A stretch of 64,000 bases of DNA, from positions 1 to 64,000 of the forward strand of contig CALTUD010000013.1 of assembly GCA_943912335.1 (NCBI GenBank), read 5' to 3'. Source of the DNA: an uncultured Acetobacteraceae bacterium. GTDB taxonomy: Bacteria > Pseudomonadota > Alphaproteobacteria > Acetobacterales > Acetobacteraceae. The stretch's first letter is position 1. The number at the start of each line of letters is the position of its first letter. The position numbers were made by a program, and so were the translations under genes. The notes under the pieces were generated by a model that did not search any database, was not told the DNA's origin, and worked only from the letters and a program-made list of their open reading frames with translations. Below are positions 14,668 through 24,208 of this stretch, piece by piece.

Positions 14668-17600
14668 TCAGAACGTGCCGTGGATGCCGAACTGGAAGTT
14701 GCGCTGAACGATGCCGTTCTGCGACCAGGCCGGGTTGTAGAGATAGCCGCCATAGGTGCCGAAATCGTACGGCGAGCGGAAGCCCAGCAGGTTGTAGACG
14801 TTCAGGTAGGCCGTCACCTTCGGCGTCAGGTCGTAGCTGACCGTCAGATCGACGTCCCACCATGCCTTCACGTGGCACTGCGACGGGTTGTAGGAGTTTG
14901 AGGATAGCGCCGTGGAGCAATCGTCCGCCGTCCCGGGACCGTTCTGATCCTCGGCCGTCGTCCGATAACCGCTGGTGTAGTACACCGTCGGCGTGACCGA
15001 CAGCTTCTTGTAGATGAAGGTATTGGACCAGTTGGCATGCCAGCCCGGCGTGCCGGACGCGGACACGGCGCCGTAAGGGCCGAGCGTCCCGGCATAGTGA
15101 TAGGTGCCGCCGCCATCCGGCAGGGTCAGGTTCAGACTGTGCACGTAGGTCGCGCGACCCTGGCTGATCCACATCACGTCATGCAGCTTGCCCGGCAGAT
15201 GGGTATGCGACTGCAGAGACAGGTCGAAGCCGTCGGTGGTCAGCTTGTTGGCATTGACGTAGCCCACATCCACTTCCGCCGGACGCAGCGCCGCGCCGGG
15301 GGGTGCCGCGGTGTCCGGGATATCCGCACGAACGCTGATCGGCAGACCGGTCGCCGGATAGGCGGCGTTGTTCGCCAGCCAGGCATTGCCGACCGTCGTG
15401 ACCGCGACCGGGTTCGGCGTGATGTAGTTGTCCTTCTTGATGTAGTAATAGTTCGCCGTCAGCGTCAGCCACTTGGTCGGCATGAGGATCGGGCCGCCGG
15501 TGAAGTTGGTCGACTTCTCCGGCTGCAGGTTCGGATTGCCGACCGTGCGATTGCCGATCGAGTAGGCTTGCGCATAGGCGTTCGGCAAGCCGTTCGGGGC
15601 CAGATGCTGCGCGAGGAAGTTCGGATCGGTCGGGGTGAAGGTGGTGTAGCCGACCGTGGTGCCGCCGGTTTCGGCAAAGCTCGGCACCCGGAAACCCTTG
15701 GAGAAGGTGCCGCGCAGCCAGAACTGCTCCAGCGGCTTTAGCGTCAGGCCGACCTTCGGCGAGAAATTGCTGAATCCTTCCGAGTAATGATCGTAACGGC
15801 CCTGAAAATCGAGATCCACCATCTTGATCAGCGGAGCGCTGATTTCGAAGAAGCCGGACTCGACCCAACGATGGCCGGAAGCGCTCACCGGATTGATTGT
15901 GCCGGTATACTGGTTCGGATCGCCGGACGGATACAGGTTGGCGCTCGGATCGTTCAGGCCCTCGTAACGGAAGTTGCCGCCGATCGCGAGATGCACCGTG
16001 CCGCCCGGAAGCTGGAACAGGCCTTTGCTCAGGGTGCCCTGCAGCGAATATTCCTGCGAATCGGCCCGGATGTGGTTACGCGGCGCGATCGAGTCCAGCA
16101 CCGCTTTCGAGTTCTGGCTCGGATCGACGAAGTTGTAGGAGCCGCTGTTGATCGCGTTCACGATGCCGCTGATGGTCGGCACGCCGGTGATGGTCTGGTC
16201 GAGAACGCTGTTCATGCCGACGAAATTGGCGTCGTAATTCCACTCCGAACCCCATTTGGATGGAATGTAGCCGTGGTAGTCGACCGATCCGCGATAATTC
16301 TGCGAGAGCTCCGTCGTGGTGGGCAGAAGATCGGCGAACCGGTAGGAGATCTCGGCAGGAACGCCCTCAGCCGCGAACGGGTTGTTCGGGTTGAGCTGGC
16401 CGTTCGGCAGATACACCGGCAGCGGTGTCGCCAGCGTGTTGATCTGCCGGTCCTGACTCTGCACGCGCACGGCGTTGGGCGTGCCGGTCGAAACGGACTG
16501 CACCTGGCCGTAGTTGAACATCGTCACGAGCTGCGACTTGTCGGTGACGTTCGCGGTGAAGTGCGCCGTCGTGTTGATGCGGCGCAGAGACGGCGAGATT
16601 TGCGTGTACTGCTGGCTGTTCTGTTCGCAAGCCTGGCTCTGGCCGTTATCGCCGGTGACGGCGGAACCGGTCACGAGGCCGCCGATGCCACCACCATGGC
16701 AGCCGGCCGACGGGTTCAGCAACTGCCAAGGTCCCACACCGCCAGTGCCGCCATTGCTCGGACGGACGACGGGTACGGTGGTCGCACTGAAATTGTTGAT
16801 GTTCCCCTGGCCATCGGGAACGTTGTAGTTGCCGTTGCCGCCGCCGAGCGCGGTTTCGTCGCCGGTGTTGTAGGGACGGCCGGCCTGACGGCCGTAATAG
16901 GCGTCGTCCTGCTGGTACTCGCCGTTGATGTAGAAATTGTAGCCGTCATGGTTCAGATCGCCGTGACCGTAGGTCAGGTACAGGCGCTGATGGCCGGAAT
17001 TGCCGTTCTGCGCCACGCCGCCTTCGGCAAGGCCTTCCCATCCCTTGATCTGCTTGCGCGTGACCATGTTCACCACGCCGGCCACCGCGTCGGCGCCGTA
17101 GGTGGCGGAACCGCCATCCTCCAGCACGTCGACCCGCTCCATGATCGACATCGGAATCCAGTTGGTGTCGACGAAGTTGCGCTCGCCGTCATCCGCCAGC
17201 GGATAGTAGGACAGGCGCTGCCCATCCATCAGCACGAGCGTCGAATCGGTGCTCAGGCCGCGCAGAGACGGTGCGGATGCGCCGGCCGCGAAGCCGCCGC
17301 CGGCAGACCAGGAGTTGGTCAGGGTGCCGGCGCCGTTCGACGACAGGGTCTGCAACGCGTCCGTGACGGATTTGATGCCGCGACGGGACAGTTCCTGACG
17401 CGACAACCGTGTGATCGGCGAAGCCGTGGCCAGGTTCGGATCGCGAAACAGCGTGCCGGTGACGACGACGTTCTCGTTCTGAGCGGCCGGTGCCGCGGCC
17501 GTCGCCAGCGGAGCGGCAGCTGCGGCCGTTGCGGCGACCGGCGCTGCCGCGACTGGGGCTGCCGTCTGAGTCGCGGGCGCGGTACGCGTTGCCGCGTGCT

Positions 17601-17748
17601 TGCTGACGACGCAACGGCCGCGATGATCGTGCACCTTGCCGGTCGGGCATGCGGCAGCTTGCGCGTGGCCCACGGAAAGAATGAGGCAGCCTGCAAGTGC
17701 GGTCGATGACGCCAGCCATCTGCCGTAGGAGGAAACACGTTGCGTCAT
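14668..17748 (-). CDS. TonB-dependent outer-membrane receptor
   Basis: A 1026-residue receptor. A signal peptide (cleavage near GHAQA) precedes a short segment with two cysteines (ACPTGKVHDHRGRC) and an Ala/Pro/Thr-rich linker to about residue 90. The plug domain follows (NVVVTGTLF, RGIKSVTDALQTLSS, then GLSTDSTLVLMDGQRL and EDGGSATYGADAVAGVVNMVT). The remaining part is a 22-strand-type barrel ending in an aromatic residue (GIHGTF). The type resembles Caulobacter/Xanthomonas oligosaccharide or peptide receptors. The substrate is not evident. A second receptor lies upstream on the same strand. Confidence 0.93.
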   Translation of the reverse strand: MTQRVSSYGRWLASSTALAGCLILSVGHAQAAACPTGKVHDHRGRCVVSKHAATRTAPATQTAAPVAAAPVAATAAAAAPLATAAAPAAQNENVVVTGTLFRDPNLATASPITRLSRQELSRRGIKSVTDALQTLSSNGAGTLTNSWSAGGGFAAGASAPSLRGLSTDSTLVLMDGQRLSYYPLADDGERNFVDTNWIPMSIMERVDVLEDGGSATYGADAVAGVVNMVTRKQIKGWEGLAEGGVAQNGNSGHQRLYLTYGHGDLNHDGYNFYINGEYQQDDAYYGRQAGRPYNTGDETALGGGNGNYNVPDGQGNINNFSATTVPVVRPSNGGTGGVGPWQLLNPSAGCHGGGIGGLVTGSAVTGDNGQSQACEQNSQQYTQISPSLRRINTTAHFTANVTDKSQLVTMFNYGQVQSVSTGTPNAVRVQSQDRQINTLATPLPVYLPNGQLNPNNPFAAEGVPAEISYRFADLLPTTTELSQNYRGSVDYHGYIPSKWGSEWNYDANFVGMNSVLDQTITGVPTISGIVNAINSGSYNFVDPSQNSKAVLDSIAPRNHIRADSQEYSLQGTLSKGLFQLPGGTVHLAIGGNFRYEGLNDPSANLYPSGDPNQYTGTINPVSASGHRWVESGFFEISAPLIKMVDLDFQGRYDHYSEGFSNFSPKVGLTLKPLEQFWLRGTFSKGFRVPSFAETGGTTVGYTTFTPTDPNFLAQHLAPNGLPNAYAQAYSIGNRTVGNPNLQPEKSTNFTGGPILMPTKWLTLTANYYYIKKDNYITPNPVAVTTVGNAWLANNAAYPATGLPISVRADIPDTAAPPGAALRPAEVDVGYVNANKLTTDGFDLSLQSHTHLPGKLHDVMWISQGRATYVHSLNLTLPDGGGTYHYAGTLGPYGAVSASGTPGWHANWSNTFIYKKLSVTPTVYYTSGYRTTAEDQNGPGTADDCSTALSSNSYNPSQCHVKAWWDVDLTVSYDLTPKVTAYLNVYNLLGFRSPYDFGTYGGYLYNPAWSQNGIVQRNFQFGIHGTF

Positions 17749-18299
17749 GGTGTTTTTACGACCCCAACCCGGAACGATGCGGTGGAACCGGGTTCCTTAC
17801 CGCAGGAGCCAAATTGGTAACTTTTCGGACATGTTTCGGCAACGTGACAGAGCGTCTGTCGTAACACCGGCCGTCGAGGCAGTTGCCATTTTGCAACGCC
17901 CGATTCTGACATGGTTGGCATGTGTCTGGCGCATCGAAAGTCAGGCGCCACAACGGATAAAAACGGGTCGATTGCGCAATGAAAGCCGAATCTGGCGGTC
18001 CGTGATCGCAGCCGAACAAGAAAAAAATTCGCGATCGAACCCGAGGCGATCCGCCCGCAGTGGGGATATCGGTTCCGCCAACCGGCTGCCGATGGACCGG
18101 AACCAGCCTGGACCGGATTGGCGGAACGTCGTTCGCGCCGTCGTCCTTACGGATGATCGCTCCGGCGTCGACATCACGCTGAAAAGAGTGCCGGGCGATT
18201 TGCCGGCGTGTGGACCAGCGACAGAGTGATGTCGCTGGTCATGTCGTCTGCAGCGAAGGGTCGGACAGGAGCCGTGTTCCGGCCCTGTCCAGCCGTTTC
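17749..18299. other. 551-bp gap between two TonB receptor genes
   Basis: No convincing gene. The part next to 17748 is the leader of the downstream receptor. It holds an inverted repeat AACCCGG (17766-17772) / CCGGGTT (17788-17794) and a nested palindrome GGAACC-G-GGTTCC (17784-17796), plus GTTGC-N6-GCAAC near 17882. These could be operator or leader hairpins. The far end holds a hairpin behind the other receptor (18263-18290). Confidence 0.5.
18263..18290 (-). terminator. Hairpin after TonB receptor stop
   Basis: GGACAGG (18263-18269) pairs with CCTGTCC (18284-18290), with CCG/CGG continuing inside, 9 bases after the stop of the receptor read on the minus strand. There is no T-run, so it is a weak terminator candidate. 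Confidence 0.45.
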
Positions 18300-21224
18300 T
18301 CAGAAACGAACGGACGCGCGCGCGAAGATGGTGCGGCCCGCGAAATCATAGACGTTGGGATCGGTGTTGGTCGACGCGTCGAACACGAACGGCGGACGCT
18401 TGTCCAGAATGTTGTTGATGCCGCCGGTCAGAACGAAACGGCCAAGAAGGTAGGTGGCGGAGACGTCGTGGTAGAACACGCCCGGCACTTTGTATTGCCC
18501 GTCGACGCCCTTCACCAGATCCGACGATCCGTCGAAAACCTGCATGCCGCCGATATACCGCATCTGGTAGTTCACGCTCAGCTTGCGATGCGTGTAGGTG
18601 ACGCTCGCCGTATCCCGCACCCGCGCATAGGCGTTGTAGGTCGAGGTATCGAGACGCCCGGCATAGTTGATGAACGGGCCATCCGCGACGTTCTGCGAGA
18701 TGTAGCCGATCAACTGCTGATACTGGTTCTGCAGCGTGATCGAGTTGTACTCGTTGATCCGGTAGAGATAGTTCAGACCGAAATCGATGCCGTTGGTCTT
18801 GGTGACGCCCAGATTCTGGTCGATCGCGGTGACGGACGAGATATCGGCTCCGCCGGAACGTCCGTGGATGTAGCTGCAATACGCCTCGTTCGTGCCGGTG
18901 TAGCACTGGTCGACGATGTACTGCGTGCTGACCGCGCTGATCGTGTTGGCGATCGAGGTGTGCCAGTAGTCGACCGTCGCCTGGAAGTTCGGCACCCAGC
19001 GTGGGGAGATCACCGTACCGATCGTGTAGGTGCGCGAGGTCTCAGGCTTCAACTGCGCGTTGCCGCCGGTGATGGTCGGGATCTGCGCGCCGTTCTGCTG
19101 GTAGTTGGGACTGACTCCCTCCCGCGCACAGCGTGCAGCCACCCGACCCGACGCCGAGCCATAGCTGGAGATGTTGGCGCAAGGATCGCTGGCGGTCTCG
19201 AACGACAGCGACTGGCCGCCGAACAGCTCGTAGATGTTGGGCTGACGGAACGCCGTCCCGATGGTGCCGCGGAACGCGATGTCGCGCGTCGGCGCCCAGA
19301 GCAGATCCACCTTCCAGTTCTGCGTGTTGCCGAAGGTGTTGTAGTGCGACCAGCGCCCCTGGCCGTCCAGGGTCAGTTCCTTGGCGAACGGCGCGTTGAC
19401 CAGAAGCGGCAGCTTCAGCTCGCCATAGACTTCCGTCGCGTTGAACCCGCCGCCTGTCGGCGACTGCGAGTTCTCCAGAGACTGGCCGGACTCGATGATC
19501 GGATCGGGCGTGTAGTTGCCCTGCTCGGAACGATGCTCGACACCGAAGCTGAGACCGATCGGGCCGCCGAACTTGTAGGGCAGGCGCGCAAGCTTCGCGT
19601 TGCTGATGCGGAGATTGAAGTCGCGCAGTTGCTGTTCGGCATGCGCGTGCTGGGTGAAGCGCGCGTAGTCCACGCCTTCCGGCGTGATCGATCCGTTGCC
19701 GAAGATGTTCTGGATATGGCAGCCGGCCGAGGCGTGGCAGATCGAGGGATCATAGACCACGGGGCTCGACGCATCGCTCGGATCGGTCTGGCGGATGCCG
19801 AGTTCCTGCAGAACGTTGGCGTAGTTGACCTCGCCCTGGCCGTTCAGGGTCGTCATCGTCTTGCCGTAGCCGAACGAGCCGTCGTACTTCCAGTCGTCGA
19901 CGATCGTGCCGCGCAGGCCGGTGGTGATCTGATACAGATCCGCCGCCTGATCGGTCTGGCGCGGCCCAAATTCGTTCAGACGCCGGATGAGCTGAACATC
20001 CTGGCCCGGGAACGGGTTGTACGGATAGTCGCCCGGGATGATCAGCGGGTTCGGCAGCGTGTTCGGCGGGATCGAACCCGTCATCGGCTGCGGTGCCAGC
20101 TGCTGCTGCGCCGTCCGGTGATTGTAGTTCGCGTCGACATACGCCTCGAAATGCTCGTTGAACTCGTAGCGCGCCTTGCCGACCACGTTCGAGTCCTGCA
20201 GGTAGTTCTGCAGCTGCGTGTCGTTGTTGAAGTTGTAGCGATCGCCGCTTCCGAACGGATGCGGCGCCTGCCCCGGCTGCGACACGGCGTAGTAAGCCTG
20301 ATTCGGATCGTTCACCTGCACGAATCGCCCGCCGGAGGCGATGGCGGAGCCATAGATCGGCGCCTCGCCGGCCGTGTTGCTCTGCTGCGACTGGGCCGAC
20401 CAGGGACGATCGCGGTTATAGATCGGTCCCTGCGTCTGGTAGTTGGCGCCGAGCGTGACGTTGCCACGGCCCTGGTCGAAGTCGAAACCGCCCAGCACGC
20501 CGATATTGGCGGTCTTGCCGTCGCCGACATCGGTGAGCGAGCCGTCGGCATGCATCGACAGGCCCTGGAAATTCTTCTTGGTGATGACGTTGATCACGCC
20601 GGCGACCGCATCGGCGCCGTAGAGAGCGGAACCGCCATCCTTCAGGATCTCGATCCGCTCGACCATGTCGGTCGGGATCTGGTTGAGATCCACGCAGGAG
20701 AATCCGAACGCGCCGGACTGAACGCGCCGCTTGCCGTCGATCAGGATCAGCGTGCGCTGGAAGCCCAGGTTGCGGATGTTCTGGCAGCTCAGACCGTCGC
20801 CGCCATTGGTCGTGGCATTGCCCTGCGGCGTGCCCAGAGACGGGATGCGGCGCAGGTAGTCGTCCAGCGTGATCGCCGAGGTCTGCGCGATTTCCTTTGC
20901 GGTGATCGTCTGCACCGGAGCGAGCTGCACCGCGTTGCGCCGAGAGGCCAGCGACGAACCGGTCACGACGATCGTTTCCGCGCTCGAATTGCCACCGTTC
21001 GCCGTGGTCAGAGCCGCAGTGGGTGCCGTCGCCGCGGGGGTGATCGCGGTGTTCGCGATCGGCTGAGCCAGGGGCGAGTTCGGTCCGGCCGCGCTCGTGA
21101 CGCCCTGCGCGAATGCCGGCATGGCCGGGAGCGCAAACAGAGGAGAAAACACCGTGGTGGCGATCAGGCCGACACGTACCGCTCGAGAGCGCGTGGCGAC
21201 GCTCTGGCGTTGATCAACGGGCAT
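18300..21224 (-). CDS. TonB-dependent outer-membrane receptor
   Basis: A 974-residue receptor. A signal peptide ends near AMPAFAQG, followed by a Thr/Ala-rich linker. The plug is seen in ETIVVTGSSLASRRN, SAITLDDYLRRIPSLG, RNLGFQRTLILIDGKRR and LKDGGSALYGADAVAGVINV. The barrel ends in FARASVRF. ATG 21224 is chosen because GGAGGGG precedes it by about 8 bases; the open frame extends 128 codons further but without signal-like sequence. It is similar in type to its downstream neighbour (14668-17748), and the two may be old duplicates. Substrate unknown. Confidence 0.93.
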   Translation of the reverse strand: MPVDQRQSVATRSRAVRVGLIATTVFSPLFALPAMPAFAQGVTSAAGPNSPLAQPIANTAITPAATAPTAALTTANGGNSSAETIVVTGSSLASRRNAVQLAPVQTITAKEIAQTSAITLDDYLRRIPSLGTPQGNATTNGGDGLSCQNIRNLGFQRTLILIDGKRRVQSGAFGFSCVDLNQIPTDMVERIEILKDGGSALYGADAVAGVINVITKKNFQGLSMHADGSLTDVGDGKTANIGVLGGFDFDQGRGNVTLGANYQTQGPIYNRDRPWSAQSQQSNTAGEAPIYGSAIASGGRFVQVNDPNQAYYAVSQPGQAPHPFGSGDRYNFNNDTQLQNYLQDSNVVGKARYEFNEHFEAYVDANYNHRTAQQQLAPQPMTGSIPPNTLPNPLIIPGDYPYNPFPGQDVQLIRRLNEFGPRQTDQAADLYQITTGLRGTIVDDWKYDGSFGYGKTMTTLNGQGEVNYANVLQELGIRQTDPSDASSPVVYDPSICHASAGCHIQNIFGNGSITPEGVDYARFTQHAHAEQQLRDFNLRISNAKLARLPYKFGGPIGLSFGVEHRSEQGNYTPDPIIESGQSLENSQSPTGGGFNATEVYGELKLPLLVNAPFAKELTLDGQGRWSHYNTFGNTQNWKVDLLWAPTRDIAFRGTIGTAFRQPNIYELFGGQSLSFETASDPCANISSYGSASGRVAARCAREGVSPNYQQNGAQIPTITGGNAQLKPETSRTYTIGTVISPRWVPNFQATVDYWHTSIANTISAVSTQYIVDQCYTGTNEAYCSYIHGRSGGADISSVTAIDQNLGVTKTNGIDFGLNYLYRINEYNSITLQNQYQQLIGYISQNVADGPFINYAGRLDTSTYNAYARVRDTASVTYTHRKLSVNYQMRYIGGMQVFDGSSDLVKGVDGQYKVPGVFYHDVSATYLLGRFVLTGGINNILDKRPPFVFDASTNTDPNVYDFAGRTIFARASVRF

Positions 21225-21570
21225 AGTCAGGCCCCTCCGTTGCGAAATTGTCATAACAGAGGCGCTGATTACGCCTTCCTCTCTGGCAAAGCGATGCGCA
21301 AACGGTCCCGGAAGAGCCGATCGGTAACATTCCGGAGTCCGTTGTGACATTGCGGCAACAAAATCGCGCCGCCCGTCTCTGGGTGACCAAGATCCGGTCT
21401 GTCGGAACACACACAAGACCTGCGCTCTACATTGCCGATCCCGATCAAATTGATACCAAATCGAACCGACACCTTTTGGTCTCGAAACGATTACTTTGTC
21501 CGTTCGTGCGAGCGCGTTAGCCCAGGCGGGCGATCGGATCACCAAGCCTCGTGCAGGAGGAAGACAGACG
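21225..21570. other. Non-coding leader between TonB receptor and FadL-like gene
   Basis: No gene found. It should hold the promoter of the receptor read leftward from 21224. A palindrome ATCAA-A-TTGAT at 21444-21454 is the most symmetric element. I could not settle -35 and -10 boxes by eye. Confidence 0.45.
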
Positions 21571-21601
21571 AAAAAAGGGACCACCGGAATCCGGCGGTCC
21601 C
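21571..21601 (-). terminator. Rho-independent terminator of the FadL-like gene
   Basis: On the minus strand the stem GGGACC-CCGG / CCGG-GGTCCC (21577-21601, one-base bulges, 3-base loop) is followed by six T residues (21576-21571). It lies about 95 bases after the stop at 21695. This is the clearest classical terminator in the window. Confidence 0.85.
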
Positions 21602-21694
21602 TCTTCATTCCTGTGGCGAGCGGTGGGGGCGTACCGTCACGTCTCCTATCGAACGGGCCGGTTCACCCGCTCGATGCAAGACGCCCCGAACCGG

Positions 21695-23122
21695 TCAGAA
21701 CACCTGCTTGAAGCCGATCGCCAGGGCGTCGTTCGCAAGGTTGTAATGGCCCCTGATGGTGCCCGAATTCAGCGTCACGTTGCCCAGCGGCGTTGCGCTG
21801 GAAACGTTGCCGATCGAGTTGTCGATCGTGTTGCTGCCGGGGAAGAAGTAGTGCGTGTAGGCCAGCGACAGGGTGATGTTGCGAGTTGCCTTGTAGGACG
21901 CGCCGACGCCGATCTCGACGCGGTCGCCATCCGGAATGGTCGCCTGCCGGTTGCTGTTGGTGACGGGGCTCTCGTCGTAGGTCACGCCGCCCTGAAGCAT
22001 CAAACGCGGCTGCCAGCGGGGCCGGTAGTTCACGCCCACACCGGCCGTGACCGTATCGCGGAAATGATACTGGATGTCGGTGCTGGAGAAGATCGACGAA
22101 TCGTCCGGCACGACCTTGTTGTGCTCGAACTGCGACCAGTTGGTCCAGGTCACGTTGCCCATCACCGCCCACTCCGGCGAGATCTGCCAGTAGGCCGAGG
22201 TATCCAACCAGCCCGGCAGGGTGACGTTCACCGACGCGTTGTAGGTCTGCGCCTTCAGCGAATTCGAGACGATGTTGCCGATGCCCGGGATCAGCGCGTT
22301 CAACGGATTCAGTGTCGCCACCGCTTCCGGCACGTAGGTGTCCTGGTAGCCATGCAGCTTGTAGTACGTGGCGGAGTGGTAGTTCATGCCCACGCGGACA
22401 TTGTCGTTGAACTGATACAGGGCGCCCACATCGTAGCCGACCGACCAGTCGTCGCCCCTGAACTGCGCCACCGGGTCCACGCCCTGCGGACCAAGCGAGA
22501 TTGTCCCAAGCGCTGTCTGGGCGTTCTGCAGGTTCAGCGCGTGCGCCTGACGTTCCTTGAAATACGACACGATCGGACCGCCGCCGATCGACAGATGCCG
22601 GTCAATCGCATAGGCGACCGAGAACAGCGCCTGGATGTTGGTCGGAATGTTGCGGGTGGCCTGGTAGCGCCCGGTATAGTCGGCCGGCTCGAAGGCCAGA
22701 CGCGAGGCGAACGGGCTCTGCACCGCCAGACCCAGCTTCAGCCGGGGTGACAACGAGATCACGGTCGCGGTGCCGCCGGTCACGGCGGAGTCGATGCCCT
22801 TGCTCGATTGCCGGCCCGGAACCGCGACCCCGTTCACATAGTCCTGGCCCCGGAAAGCAAGACTCGGATCGATCAGATTGACCGTGCCGTCGAACTCGTT
22901 GCCCTGGATGCGGACCATGCCCGCCGGGTTGGTCCAGGCCGTGCCGGCGTCGTAGGCCTTGGCCGCTTCGCCGGCATAAGCGTTGGCGGTCCAGTCGGCC
23001 ATGCCGTCGTTCAGGCCGAACCCGGCATTGGCGTGCGCTATCTGCGGACTGAGCCCGAAGGCCAAACCCACAACCGGTGCCAGACCCAGCCGGGCGGTCG
23101 ACCGCGCGATGCGTGTCGTCAT
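21695..23122 (-). CDS. FadL/OmpP1-type outer-membrane transporter
   Basis: A 475-residue porin of the FadL family, which takes up long-chain fatty acids or other hydrophobic compounds. A signal peptide ends near SPQIAHA and is followed by the family's N-terminal hatch (NAGFGLNDGMADWTANA, then AGTAWTNPAGM). The C-terminus ends in Phe (IGFKQVF), as outer-membrane beta-barrels do. ATG 23122 has AGGA eight bases upstream; the 20 codons before it are not needed. It ends with a clear terminator at 21571-21601. Confidence 0.92.
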   Translation of the reverse strand: MTTRIARSTARLGLAPVVGLAFGLSPQIAHANAGFGLNDGMADWTANAYAGEAAKAYDAGTAWTNPAGMVRIQGNEFDGTVNLIDPSLAFRGQDYVNGVAVPGRQSSKGIDSAVTGGTATVISLSPRLKLGLAVQSPFASRLAFEPADYTGRYQATRNIPTNIQALFSVAYAIDRHLSIGGGPIVSYFKERQAHALNLQNAQTALGTISLGPQGVDPVAQFRGDDWSVGYDVGALYQFNDNVRVGMNYHSATYYKLHGYQDTYVPEAVATLNPLNALIPGIGNIVSNSLKAQTYNASVNVTLPGWLDTSAYWQISPEWAVMGNVTWTNWSQFEHNKVVPDDSSIFSSTDIQYHFRDTVTAGVGVNYRPRWQPRLMLQGGVTYDESPVTNSNRQATIPDGDRVEIGVGASYKATRNITLSLAYTHYFFPGSNTIDNSIGNVSSATPLGNVTLNSGTIRGHYNLANDALAIGFKQVF

Positions 23123-23243
23123 GATCCTGTCGCTCCCAACGAGGCGCCCTTTGGCGGGCGCTCTCCTATTCGGCAACGCCATGGCGTAACCGTTAAGCGA
23201 CAGCTTGACGCCCCTTGACGCCGTTTGCCAAGCCCGAAGCGGA

Positions 23244-23666
23244 TCAGAACGAAACGCGTGCTGTTTGCGTCACACTCAGAACCGACCGGTCTCCGGTCAT
23301 GCGCTTCCAGGCCGCCCGGATCGCATCGAGGCGCGCATCGTCCGCCGCATCGTCGGGGTGATCGATCACCAAAAGCCTGGAGCGCAGCCGTTCCGGCGCC
23401 GCGGCGCCCGGATTGTGCCACTGGCCGTACATGTCGATCACGGACAGGCCGGACGGAAAGCGAGGCGTCACCTCCCGGTCCAGAAACGCCCGCCATTGCG
23501 CCTCGCTGACACCCTTTGTCTTATCGTCGGCTGGCCCAAGCCCGAAGGAAAGCCTGGTTTCGGCCCAGCCGACCGCCTGAACGGGATGCGACGGATCGGC
23601 AGGCGCGGTGGCGGCGCAGCCGGAAAGCAGCAGCGCCGCGACAAGGAAAGCGGATCGTACGCCCAT
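23244..23666 (-). CDS. DUF3574-family lipoprotein
   Basis: A 140-residue lipoprotein with signal peptide and lipobox (LLLSGC). The mature part has the DUF3574 pattern: ETRLSFGLGPADDKTKGVSEAQWRAF is visible in pieces as WAETRLSFGLGP and VSEAQWRAFLDREVTPRF, then GLSVIDMYGQW and SRLLVIDHPDD. Function is unknown for the family. ATG 23666 lies two bases after the stop of the upstream membrane-protein gene, so the two are one unit. Confidence 0.8.
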   Translation of the reverse strand: MGVRSAFLVAALLLSGCAATAPADPSHPVQAVGWAETRLSFGLGPADDKTKGVSEAQWRAFLDREVTPRFPSGLSVIDMYGQWHNPGAAAPERLRSRLLVIDHPDDAADDARLDAIRAAWKRMTGDRSVLSVTQTARVSF

Positions 23667-23668
23667 CC

Positions 23669-24073
23669 TCACACCGCCTCCCGGCGCCACGCGGCCAGCA
23701 GACCCGTGCCGATCTCCCAGGCCGCCCAGATGAACCAGCCGATGCCCAGCCCCCAGGGCAACACCATCAGCACCAGGCCGAAGCCGAAGGTGACGGCGCC
23801 GAGCCCGGTCACGGCCGCATGCAGCAGACCGATCAACAGAAGCGCCAGCAGCGAGCGCCAGAACACGGAAATCTGCCGGTCGAAATGCGTGCGGGCCAGC
23901 ATCCCGGCCCGGTTGCGTGCCGCATAGGCCAGGATCACACCGACCACGGAGAGTGGCGGCAGGAGAAATGCGGCGGCGAACAACAGATAGCTCACCAGCA
24001 CCAGATCGAAGCCGGGCGCCGCACCGGAGCGGTCCCAGCGATCATAGGGAAGGGAATAAGCCGGCGTGCGCAT
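23669..24073 (-). CDS. Small membrane protein, DUF4870-like
   Basis: A 134-residue inner-membrane protein with three hydrophobic stretches (LVLVSYLLFAAAFLLPPL, VFWRSLLALLLIGLLHAAV, FGLVLMVLPWGLGIGWFIW). The pattern of small soluble N-terminus, first helix, charged loop with NRAGMLARTHFDRQI and two more helices resembles the DUF4870 group of unknown function. ATG 24073 is chosen over one 11 codons upstream. It runs into the DUF3574 lipoprotein gene with a 2-base gap. Confidence 0.65.
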   Translation of the reverse strand: MRTPAYSLPYDRWDRSGAAPGFDLVLVSYLLFAAAFLLPPLSVVGVILAYAARNRAGMLARTHFDRQISVFWRSLLALLLIGLLHAAVTGLGAVTFGFGLVLMVLPWGLGIGWFIWAAWEIGTGLLAAWRREAV

Positions 24074-24208
24074 GGAGGGGCTCCGGAAGAAATATGCCCT
24101 CCTCATCGCAATCCGCGTGCCAATCCTTTCTTCCGCGTAACCTAACGCTTTTCGCCGTAGTTCTATGCGGCGCGTTGGCGAATCACGCCACGAATTGGCC
24201 GACCCCGC

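Noticed and set aside
15787..17709. Long plus-strand open frame opposite the first TonB receptor
   Set aside because: Antisense shadow: low complexity, rich in Val/Arg/Gly, no start signal, while the minus strand encodes a full receptor.
18210..21347. Plus-strand open frame of over 1000 codons opposite the second TonB receptor
   Set aside because: Same reasoning: mirror of barrel-strand codon bias, no recognisable domain.
24137..24158. GTAACC upstream of small genes near 24.1 kb as a third SigF promoter
   Set aside because: No CGAA at the 16-base spacing, so it fails the pattern met exactly by the two accepted sites.
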